Below are positions 1-7,473 of a stretch of 64,000 nucleotides of DNA, one piece after another (position 1 is the stretch's first letter; the number at the start of each line of letters is the position of its first letter). The notes beneath the pieces were generated by a model. That model made no database searches and was not told the origin of the DNA. It was given only the letters and a program-made list of their open reading frames with translations. The translations under genes and the position numbers were made by a program. Origin of the DNA: DAOUVR01 sp034430535 (lineage in GTDB: Bacteria > Chloroflexota > Dehalococcoidia > E44-bin15); the NCBI GenBank assembly GCA_964443325.1, contig CAYUCL010000005.1, forward strand, positions 1 through 64,000. The letters are read 5' to 3'.

Positions 1-280
1 TAGCAAACTGTGTAAGGTTTTTGCTGAGGTGCACCAGCGGTAAAAAGGCGATATACTGCTAATAAGATGATAGGAGCAGCAGCCAAGAAGAAAGTTTTTC
101 TGACATAGACCGTGACCATGAAGTACCGTGGCGAGAGGTAGCTAACGGCACTAGGAACCCAAATAGGCCACCTATTGGATGAAGGCGGCAGCCGTAGATG
201 GAACGATATTATAAGTCCCAATCGCTCAGAAAAAGACTGTATTATGTAGAGTTAGTTCATATCGCAGAGGGACTATAGCT

Positions 281-1717
281 ATGCTTAGAGGCCATAATTA
301 CTATTCGTTCTACATATTGCTGTTAATCTTTGGAATCTGCACATTCTTGTACTATTTCGACACACTGGTAGACTTCGCCGGTTGGGAAGCCTTGCGATGG
401 AAATTCTTCTATACCGTGCACGATATACATCGCCTTTTTTTTATTGTTCCAATAGTCTACGCTGGCTACTCCTTCAGGGTCAAAGGAGCATTGATTGTTA
501 CACTTGCTGCCTTTATTGTCTTTTTGCCCCGTGCTTTCATCATATCTCCCTTCCCTGACCCGATGCTCAGGATAGTGCTTTTCACCATAGTTGCTGGCGT
601 AATAGGTTGCTTTACCGGAGTAATACGCAATGAGTTCGAACGGCGCAGATATCTTGAAGCTCTGGTAAGAAGCGAAAAAGATAGGTTTTTAGGTATATTG
701 GAGAGAATGGAAGATGGAGTCATGGTCGTTGGCCCCGATTACAGGATACGCTTCATAAATCCAACTATGGTAAGGGAATTCGGTGAGGGCATTGGCTCCT
801 ACTGCTATACATATCTATATAACTTTGATGAGCCATGCGACCAACTCTGCAAACTGCCAAGCGTTATAGATGGGGCAGTTGAGGAATGGGAATATAGCTT
901 TCCAGATGGTACAACCTATGAGATGATTGCCTCACCCTTTGCTGATTACGATGGGGAAATTTGCCAGCTTGGCACATTCAGAAACATCACGCAACGCAAG
1001 CAGGTCGAGATGGAACTTATCGAACTCAACAAACTGAAATCCGACCTTCTATCCAATGTTTCGCACGAGCTTCGATCGCCACTTACCTCTATAAAGGGGA
1101 TCATCAGCAGTCTGTTGCAGAAGGATATAGAATTAAGCGATGAAACCTTAGAGATGCTTCTAACCGGCGTAAGCGAGGAGACGGATAGGTTGGCAAGCCT
1201 AGTTACCAAACTGCTTGACATGAGCAAGCTTGAGGCAGGTGTCTGGAAACCAGAAAAGGAACGTTTCCATATCTCAGACATTATCGATGAAGCATTGCAG
1301 CGTCAGAAATGGGTTCACAAAAACCACATCTACGAGACCGACCTCGATCCCGATTTGCCAGAAATATACGCCGACTATAACCAGATAAGACAGGTGCTGA
1401 TTAACCTTCTGGAGAATGCAGCAGCTTACTCTGAAGAAGCAACCCAGATAACTATCAGTGCTAAGACTGGGGATGGCAATATAGAGGTAAGCGTATCTGA
1501 TCAGGGTGTGGGAATACCACAGGGGGACTTGGAAAAAATATTCGACAAATTTTATCGTGGGGGCCAGAAACGGCAAAAGCCTGGAGGTACTGGCCTAGGC
1601 TTAGCTATCTGCCAAGCGATTATTCTCGGTCATAGTGGGCGGATTTGGGCCGAAAGCGAGGTCGGGCACGGCTCCACTTTTTTCTTTACATTGTCTGATA
1701 CACTGCCAGGCATCTAG
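281..1717 (+). CDS. Membrane-bound PAS sensor histidine kinase
   Basis: Sensor kinase that should autophosphorylate on His262 (SHELRSP box) and pass phosphate to the OmpR-type regulator starting 16 bases downstream. Residues 1-115 hold about four hydrophobic segments with a GAL..LAAF..FLPRAFI motif that recurs in two other kinases of this window. A PAS domain (about 140-245) contains several Cys (CYTY, PCDQLC), which could bind metal or sense redox state (inference). HisKA lies at about 250-320 and HATPase at about 360-475, with N box NLLENAA, G1 DQGVGIP and G2 GGTGLGLAI intact. The ATG is preceded by AGAGGGA at good spacing. The signal is unknown. Confidence 0.93.
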   Translation: MLRGHNYYSFYILLLIFGICTFLYYFDTLVDFAGWEALRWKFFYTVHDIHRLFFIVPIVYAGYSFRVKGALIVTLAAFIVFLPRAFIISPFPDPMLRIVLFTIVAGVIGCFTGVIRNEFERRRYLEALVRSEKDRFLGILERMEDGVMVVGPDYRIRFINPTMVREFGEGIGSYCYTYLYNFDEPCDQLCKLPSVIDGAVEEWEYSFPDGTTYEMIASPFADYDGEICQLGTFRNITQRKQVEMELIELNKLKSDLLSNVSHELRSPLTSIKGIISSLLQKDIELSDETLEMLLTGVSEETDRLASLVTKLLDMSKLEAGVWKPEKERFHISDIIDEALQRQKWVHKNHIYETDLDPDLPEIYADYNQIRQVLINLLENAAAYSEEATQITISAKTGDGNIEVSVSDQGVGIPQGDLEKIFDKFYRGGQKRQKPGGTGLGLAICQAIILGHSGRIWAESEVGHGSTFFFTLSDTLPGI

Positions 1718-1732
1718 CAAGGCTTAATACTG

Positions 1733-2425
1733 ATGGCCAAAAAGATCAGAATTCTTGTTGCTGATGATGAGCCAAAGATACGCATGTTTGTTCGTGCTAA
1801 CTTAGAGGCTCGGGGCTACGAGGTATATCTTGCCCAGGATGGTATCGAGGCTATAGAAATTGCAGAGCGTGTCCTTCCGGATGTAATCGTGATCGATGTG
1901 AATATGCCTCATATGGATGGCATCGAGGCTTGCCGACGGATAAGAGAGTGGGCAGATATGCCCATTATAATCCTGAGTGTAAGAGGAGACGAAAAAGACA
2001 AGGTAAGAGCCTTGGATGAGGGAGCGGATGATTATGTCACCAAACCCTTTGGTATAGAAGAGCTACTAGCTAGAATTAGGGTTGCCCTTAGGCGTTCCGC
2101 AGGTACAACCATTGCCGCCCCTGTATTCAATGCAGGAGATTTGGAAGTGGATCTGGCTAAGCGGGTAGTTAAACGGCGAGCACAAATTGTAAAACTAACG
2201 CAAACAGAGTATGCGCTACTAGCATATTTGGTATCCAATTGTGGAAAAGTACTAACCCATATGGAGTTACTACACAACGTGTGGGGTCCTGAATATGGTA
2301 ATGAAAGGGAATATGTCCGCGTTTTCATTAGGCAACTTAGAAACAAGATAGAAGATGACCCCTCAAACCCTCGATTCATCATAACTGAAGCACGTGTGGG
2401 CTACCGATTTGTTAAGCCTGAGTGA
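1733..2425 (+). CDS. OmpR/PhoB-family response regulator
   Basis: Two-domain transcription regulator and almost certainly the partner of the kinase just upstream (15-base gap, same strand). The receiver domain (residues 1-120) has the acidic pair DDE, phospho-acceptor Asp55 in VIDVNMP, the conserved Thr/Ser position in IILSV and the Lys in TKPFG. Residues 130-228 form a winged-helix DNA-binding domain ending in RVGYRFVKPE, typical of the family, with the usual ~230-residue length. Target genes cannot be read from the sequence; the receiver-only gene 170 bases downstream is a possible one. Confidence 0.93.
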   Translation: MAKKIRILVADDEPKIRMFVRANLEARGYEVYLAQDGIEAIEIAERVLPDVIVIDVNMPHMDGIEACRRIREWADMPIIILSVRGDEKDKVRALDEGADDYVTKPFGIEELLARIRVALRRSAGTTIAAPVFNAGDLEVDLAKRVVKRRAQIVKLTQTEYALLAYLVSNCGKVLTHMELLHNVWGPEYGNEREYVRVFIRQLRNKIEDDPSNPRFIITEARVGYRFVKPE

Positions 2426-2596
2426 TATTCCCCAGGCAAGCCCCTAGCTCCTCAGAGCCATCTCACAGCTCTGTATCCCTTACATCCCTCACATCCGGCA
2501 ATCCTTACAAAATCCTTATGACTTGCCTACATAATTTTATGCCTTCTTTATGCCCCTTTGTGCATAATATTAATAGGACGGTAAAGGACACATTCA

Positions 2597-2983
2597 ATGG
2601 CTGCGAAAAAGGTTCTGATTGTAGACGACGACTCTCTTATCTCGAGGACGATAGACATGTGTCTAAGCAAGAGGGGACATCATGTCAAGGTCTTATACAA
2701 CGGGGTCGACGCAGTCAAATACTTGTTTGAAGAGAAGCCAGACTCATTAGTGTTGGATATTAGGCTGCCTGATTGCGATGGCTGGTTTATCGCCAAATTT
2801 TTAGAGAAACTTGAATGGTTTGAGAAGGTGCCTATTATCGTGATTTCAGTATTGGAACCCGATAGAAGACAAATCGCTGAATTCAAGCCCTATGCATACA
2901 TTCAGAAACCCTTTGACATGGGGCAACTCCTGCAGACCGTAGAGAATAGTCTAAGCAAAGAGCAACCCCGAGTTGACGTATGA
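2597..2983 (+). CDS. Single-domain response regulator (receiver only)
   Basis: A 128-residue stand-alone receiver domain with DDD near the N terminus, phospho-acceptor Asp54 (VLDIRLPD), a Ser in IVISV and Lys in QKPFD. There is no output domain, so it acts by protein interaction or as a phosphate relay. ATG preceded by AAAGGACA. It follows the kinase/OmpR pair with a 170-base gap that may carry its own promoter, and precedes a repeat protein on the same strand by 34 bases, so the two may be co-transcribed. Whether it is served by the kinase at 281 is not shown by sequence. Confidence 0.9.
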   Translation: MAAKKVLIVDDDSLISRTIDMCLSKRGHHVKVLYNGVDAVKYLFEEKPDSLVLDIRLPDCDGWFIAKFLEKLEWFEKVPIIVISVLEPDRRQIAEFKPYAYIQKPFDMGQLLQTVENSLSKEQPRVDV

Positions 2984-3017
2984 CATGCTCAGATGATTAA
3001 TGGGAGGATATGGAACG

Positions 3018-3629
3018 ATGAGAAGCATTAGCAGGACTCTGAAGCAAATCGTCCAAGTCTTCGGCAAACCAAGGCTACAACCTGCTCTAGCGCCGGTTCA
3101 GCCGGAGGAAAAGGATCGAGGGCTCATTACTAGACGGGACATAAGGCTAATAATGAAGCATGTCGATGAACTCTTTGCCATAGGCGTGGAAGGGGATGTG
3201 GAAGGGCCTACGTCCGATGACAAACCAGGACCTATTACTGAAGAGGACAAGAGGCTGATCATGAAGGACATCGACGGACTCTTCACGAAAAGCGCCGAAG
3301 GAGGTATGGAAGGGCCTACGTCCGAGGCCAAGCAAGGACCCATTACTGAAGAGGACAAGAGGCTGATTATTGAACATGTCGATGAGCTTTTTGCCAAAGA
3401 CGCGGAAGGAAGCAAAGAAAGGCCTCCTGAAGCAGGATCAATTACTGAAGAGTACAAGAAGCTGATTATGAAGCATGTCGATGAGCTTTTTGCCAAAGGC
3501 GTGGAGGGAAGTGAAGAAAAGCCTCCTAAGGCAGGACCAATTACTAAAAAGGACAAGAAACTGATTATGGAACACATCGATGAACTTTTTACCAAAGGCG
3601 TGGAAGGAAGAGGGGAAATGCTTATCTAG
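3018..3629 (+). CDS. Protein of five tandem ~33-residue repeats, function unknown
   Basis: I do not recognise this gene. After about 35 residues it consists of five repeats built on ITEEDKRLIMKHVDELFAKG followed by an acidic, Pro-rich linker (EGSEEKPPKAGP type). The helical part is strongly conserved and the linkers vary in length, as in proteins that repeat a short binding helix. Start chosen at ATG 3018 because GGGAGGAT lies 8 bases upstream; an in-frame ATG at 3000 has no such site. A sixth, degenerate repeat (CAGGACTAATTTACTGAAG) continues past the stop, so the array may once have been longer. It is probably read together with the receiver protein upstream. No signal peptide. Confidence 0.72.
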   Translation: MRSISRTLKQIVQVFGKPRLQPALAPVQPEEKDRGLITRRDIRLIMKHVDELFAIGVEGDVEGPTSDDKPGPITEEDKRLIMKDIDGLFTKSAEGGMEGPTSEAKQGPITEEDKRLIIEHVDELFAKDAEGSKERPPEAGSITEEYKKLIMKHVDELFAKGVEGSEEKPPKAGPITKKDKKLIMEHIDELFTKGVEGRGEMLI

Positions 3630-3639
3630 GCAGGACTAA

Positions 3640-4570
3640 TTTACTGAAGAAGTACAAGAGAAAAGAATATACCGTGGACACCGATGCAACCGTGATAGAA
3701 TCAGAGAAGGGTAAGGCAAAGTGGACCTACAAGAAAGAGAAGGAATACCAACCCCTTTTGGGCTTCCTCTTTAATTTGGACTTAGTCTTAGGTGATGAAT
3801 TCCGTGATGGGAACGTTCCTGCTGGGAGTGGATGGTAGAGTTTCTTGAGGCTTGCCATCACCTGATGCCCAAGGGTAAGAGGATATCCTACTTTCGCTCT
3901 GATAGTGCCTCCTATCAGGCGAGGGTGGTCGATTGGCCCTTCTTATAGAAGGATGACACGCTATTTAACATTAATTCTAATAAGGATAGAGCAGTAAAGG
4001 AAGTAACTGAAAGTATAAGTGAAGAAGGGCGGGAGCCTTACCAGAGGGATAGAGTGGTAGCAGAAACAGTTCATACTATGAGGAGCAACAAAGAATCTTT
4101 TCGCCTGATAATGCAGCGCTGGCCCAAGCTACAGGGGGGTTATTAGACCCTGAGCCTTACTGCTACCATACTATCGCTACCAATCGGGAGGAGCCACCCC
4201 AAGAGGTGGTGTCTCGCCATAACAAACAAGGTCAAGCGGAGAACTATATTAAGGAATTGCTGAATGGCTTTGGCATGGAGTGGATGCCCTACGGTGAGAC
4301 TTATGCCAATGCAGTCTTTTTCAGGATAGGGGTGCTTACCTACAACCTCTTTTTAGCGATGAAGCTTCTAGCTTTACCTACGTCCCTTCTTTGAAGGACC
4401 GCACCTTCACCATCTCCACGGTACGGTGGAGGCTGTATCAAGTGGCTGGAACACTGGTAAAGCATGCCCACCGGGTATTATTTAAGCTGGCAGCACCTAT
4501 TGACAAGATAGCCCTGTTCCACAAGTTCCGCCTGAGATGCTTTAGCATGGCCTCTAGCTAGCCAAAATAC
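3640..4570 (+). pseudogene. Decayed IS1380-family transposase
   Basis: Three broken pieces in different frames resemble the DDE transposase of IS1380. At about 3670-3838: VDTDATVIES, TYKKEKEYQPLLGFL and EFRDGNVPAGSG, then a stop. At about 3839-3947: FLEACHHLMPKG and YFRSDSASYQ, then a stop. At about 4140-4394: PEPYCYHTIATNREE, GQAENYIKELLNGFGMEWMP and NAVFFRIGVLTYNLF. Matching tail residues (VRWRLYQVAGTLVKHAHRV) run to about 4570. Frameshifts and stops throughout make it non-functional. The N-terminal third is absent. I could not define terminal inverted repeats. Confidence 0.82.
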
Positions 4571-4777
4571 AGATTGAGAGTCCTTCAAAGAAGTATTAAG
4601 CCATAATCGATGGAAGATAAGGTGTTTGCCTTTTATTACCTAAAAGCTTGCAGAGGAGTGACAGGATAAGCAAAAGGGGTTCAGTGAAACAAATCTAGTG
4701 CTCATTTTCCTCTGCCGCATGGGAACAAAGGAGCCCAAAACACCGCGTGGTCTATTTCTTCAACCCTTAAAAATGAC

Positions 4778-4801
4778 TGCGAGCTTTCACTCGCTGTTTT
4801 T
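4778..4801 (+). terminator. Possible weak terminator hairpin
   Basis: A 5-base stem (GCGAG/CTCGC, loop CTTTCA) followed by TGTTTTT, about 110 bases before the broken kinase. It could end read-through from the IS remnant. The stem is short, so this is tentative. Confidence 0.35.
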
Positions 4802-4912
4802 GGGACGTAGGGAAAGGTTGACTAAAACCTACCAGTATGATATCTTTGTCTGTGCCGCGGCTGAGATGGTGCATTTCCACATCAATTGACCCGAACAAAG
4901 GAGCGTGAGAGT

Positions 4913-6129
4913 ATGGCCCGCGTTGCTGGAGGAGAGCATCCACAAGACCACCGGCAGGAAAGCCCTCAACTGAGGATCATTGAACGATTGGTTGGAACCA
5001 AGGCGAAGACCGGCATTCGGAGCGCTCATTTCTGGATAATCCTTACCCTCATGGCAGGCCTCGGCTACGTGTACTACGGCGTTCTTACCTCTTTCCACGA
5101 TGTACTAGCGGTCTTTTTTTTTACCCCCTAATCTATGCTGCCATCGTCTACCGGCTCCGAGGCTCGGTGATCAGTTGTCTGCTCTTCCTGTGTATTCTAT
5201 TGCCCCACGCCATCCTTTTCTCCAATGACCCCTATCTGCTGGCAAGGTCGCTTCTCTTCGCTGCCTTTGCTTTTCCCATCACTGGCCTGGTCGCGACCCA
5301 GTTGAACTACCTGGAACAGCAGCTTGAAGCCTATCAAGAAATCCTATCCCTGAGTGAAGAGTTGCATGACTATATCGGGCGTTTGGAGAGCACTCAGAGC
5401 CAACTCATCCAGGCGGAGAAAATGAACGCTCTGGGCCAGTTGGCTGCCTCCATAGCCCACGAGATCAACAACCCTCTGGCCGGGGTGTTGGTCTATACCA
5501 AGCTCCTGTCAAAGAAAGTGGGCAGCGATTCCTTTGATAAGGAGGAGGCGATTACGAATCTGTCCAAGATTGACTCGGCAGTAAGCCACTGCTCTACAAT
5601 GGTACGCGGGCTCCTCGATTTCTCCCGCCAGACTAAGCCCGTATTAAAGAAGGTGGCAGTGATTGACGTCATCGACAACGTCATGACCTTTGTGGGCCAC
5701 CAGGCGGACATGAACCATGTGGAAGTAACAAAGGAGGAGATGTCGCCGTCACTGGACGTTCTGGCTGATCCCGACCAGCTTCAGCAAGTCCTGATGAATC
5801 TGGTGATCAATGCCATCCAGGCAATGCCCGATGGAGGCAAGCTGACCATCCGTATCTCGGCTGATGAGGACGGCCAAGTCAGCGTGAGCGTTGAGGACAC
5901 TGGCTCTGGCATAGCTCCCGAGAATCTGGAGAGGCTTTTTACCCCCTTCTTCACCACCAAAGAAAAAGGGAAGGGGGTGGGCCTGGGACTGGCTGTATCC
6001 CACGGCATCATCGAGCGACATAGCGGCAGCATCGACGTTCAGAGTGCTCTAGGCAAGGGCAGTACCTTCACCGTTCATCTGCCAGCCTACAGCGGCGGGG
6101 AGACGCCACCGGTCTCATCGCAGCCGTAG
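4913..6129 (+). pseudogene. Sensor histidine kinase with frameshift at a T9 run
   Basis: The N-terminal part (ATG 4913, with AAAGGAGCG upstream) reads through a first membrane segment, IILTLMAGLGYVYYGVL, to a stop at 5129-5131. The rest (LIYAAIVYRLRG onward) is open in the -1 frame from about 5122 to 6129. The switch falls at nine T (5114-5122) followed by five C. Joined, the protein is about 405 residues: four membrane segments, a coiled linker, a HisKA domain with SIAHEINNPL (His codon at 5458) and an HATPase with DTGSGI and GVGLGLAVS. It is NtrB-like in its kinase core. Either it is a true lesion, a sequencing indel in a homopolymer, or slippage restores the frame. It faces the redox operon tail by tail, 100 bases apart. 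Confidence 0.8.
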
Positions 6130-6148
6130 ACTGTCACTCCACGCTGCC

Positions 6149-6168
6149 GGCAGAAATGCGTTTCTGCC
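6149..6168. terminator. Hairpin between convergent genes
   Basis: A perfect 8-base stem GGCAGAAA/TTTCTGCC with loop TGCG lies in the 100-base gap between the converging kinase and redox operon. The position suits a shared transcription end, but there is no T run on either side, so it may only stabilise 3' ends. Confidence 0.4.
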
Positions 6169-6229
6169 AGACCCACTCAGAGGCCCGCGACCTGACGGCG
6201 CTGCTGGAATAGCGTCCTCAATGAAGCAC

Positions 6230-6893
6230 TTACTTGAAGGATACATTCAACATATGCGTCGAGCAGGAGATGCAGGGGTCATAGGCCCTCACTAGCATCT
6301 CCAGGGTCAGCCTGATCTCATCCTCAGGCCGACTCAGTATCACGGGCACAAGACCTTCCATGTCCTTCTGTATGTTGTTGTGGTTCTGATTGGTCGGGAT
6401 GACACAGTTAGCCTTGGTCAGTATCCCGTCCTCATTATAGGTATAGTCGTGGAACAGGATGCCTCGCGGCGCTTCCACCACCCCCACACCCCTCCCCGCC
6501 TTCGGTTTGACTTCGTTCGCCTCCTCCTTGAGTCCCCATGCTGGGACAGAAGGCCTTGGGAGATGGATTGAGACAATCGACCCCGATGATGATGGTGTTC
6601 TGGCGCAGGGCGATGTAATTGGGGTCAGGATTAGCACTGACAAACGCCTCGTCCAGCAGCTCGATGGCCTTGATATCGTAGGGATGCACGCCTATGATGG
6701 CTCTGGGCTGCGCCTCGATCACCTGCTCGGCCTGCGACCCATCCCCAACCTTGAACCGAAGGAGGGTTTCCTTTGCCGGCAGCAGATACTTGGTGGGCGG
6801 CATGACAGTTACATCGTGGTCGAGACAGATTTCACCGGAGCTGGCTATCCTATCATAGACGTACTTGCCATACCTAGCTTTGACCCCGACCAA
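6230..6893 (-). pseudogene. Deletion-fused remnant of a group 3b [NiFe] hydrogenase (hydB'/hydA')
   Basis: Read on the minus strand, 6893 to about 6535 encodes the first part of a sulfhydrogenase beta (HydB-type FeS) subunit: YGKYVYDRIAS, DVTVMPPTKYLLPAKETLL, PRAIIGVHPYDIKAI and IIGVDCLNP, stopping at FCPSMGT. From about 6525, in a different frame, it becomes the last ~95 residues of the hydrogenase large subunit: GRGVGVVEAPRG, NCVIPTNQNH and the nickel-site motif DPCISCSTH, ending at 6230. The rest of hydB, the gamma and delta genes, and two thirds of hydA including the first CxxC pair are missing. Family knowledge: group 3b operons run B-G-D-A, so one deletion explains the fusion. The hydB' part continues in frame from the upstream receiver gene across a TAA. 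Confidence 0.83.
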
Positions 6894-6902
6894 CTCTATC
6901 TG

Positions 6903-7400
6903 TTATGCCAGCCTCTCCACCATGGATTTCAAGCTCTCTCTGGTAATAACGAGGGATTTCCTGACCTTGACTACTTCCACGACAGGAGGCCTGGGACGCA
7001 CTTCCACCTCGACTCGAGCCGTTGGCTCCAAGGCTACCAACCCGAGCGTTTCCCTTATCAGTCTTTCCAGGTCATCAGGAGCGATAGGCTTGACTAGATA
7101 GTCGACAGCGCCCAGCTTCATCGCCTCGAGTGACATCTCTGTTGTGGGATAGGCCGTTATCACAATAGCCTTGATCCGTGGCTTCGTCGCCTTCAACTCC
7201 TTCAGCACGGTGAGCCCTGTTCTCCCCGGCAATCTCACGTCCAGGACCACGACACCGAAGTCCTCTTTCTGCACCATTTCCAGCGCTTGCTCTCCGGTCT
7301 CTGCCGTTGCCACCTGGTAGCCAGCATCCTTGAGCCAATCCCCGATAGACTCACGCACAATCGGCTCGTCATCCACAATCAAAATCGGCTTTCTGGCCAT
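6903..7400 (-). CDS. Receiver-domain protein, truncated former receiver-HydB fusion
   Basis: A 165-residue protein: receiver domain in residues 1-120 (LIVDDEP, phospho-Asp in VVVLDVRLPG, Thr in IVITAYP, Lys in VKPIAPDD), then a Pro/Val-rich linker and KSLVITRESLKSMVERLA. That last piece matches the start of HydB-type hydrogenase beta subunits, and the next in-frame codons after TAA (6903-6905) continue the same family (LVGVKARYGKYVYDRI). So the ancestral gene probably encoded receiver-HydB, now cut by a nonsense codon and the downstream deletion. Start ATG 7400 with GGAGA upstream. The receiver itself looks functional. It is the last readable gene of the redox operon and follows an oxidoreductase that also carries a receiver domain. 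Confidence 0.8.
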   Translation of the reverse strand: MARKPILIVDDEPIVRESIGDWLKDAGYQVATAETGEQALEMVQKEDFGVVVLDVRLPGRTGLTVLKELKATKPRIKAIVITAYPTTEMSLEAMKLGAVDYLVKPIAPDDLERLIRETLGLVALEPTARVEVEVRPRPPVVEVVKVRKSLVITRESLKSMVERLA

Positions 7401-7414
7401 CTTCTGTCTCCACA

Positions 7415-7454
7415 CAAGCAGGTGCCTTGAGTATTAACTCAAGGCACCTGCTTG
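7415..7454. repeat. Perfect 18-bp inverted repeat in the operon
   Basis: CAAGCAGGTGCCTTGAGT and its exact complement are separated by a 4-base loop (7433-7436). It lies between the oxidoreductase-receiver gene and the receiver gene, 15 bases before the latter's start. No T run follows on the minus strand, so it is more likely an mRNA-processing or stability hairpin, or a protein-binding site, than a terminator. Confidence 0.6.
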
Positions 7455-7473
7455 TTAGCTTTATCCAACAACC

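Noticed and set aside
1..280. A gene end at the window's left edge
   Set aside because: All frames have several stops and no motif was recognised; only the leader and ribosome site of the kinase can be supported.
3098..3595. A repetitive frame antisense to the five-repeat protein
   Set aside because: Repetition comes from the sense repeats; no ribosome site, and the Ser-rich product looks artificial.
3120..3640. Possible CRISPR array
   Set aside because: The repeats are ~100 bases, uneven, in one reading frame and coding; spacers are not unique.
4698..4889. A 63-residue frame after the IS remnant
   Set aside because: No motif, no ribosome site, and it runs across a hairpin and the leader of the kinase.
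6891..6905. Recoding of the TAA between receiver and hydB'
   Set aside because: TAA is not used for Sec, no special element follows, and the downstream gene is deleted anyway, so it is taken as a nonsense mutation.
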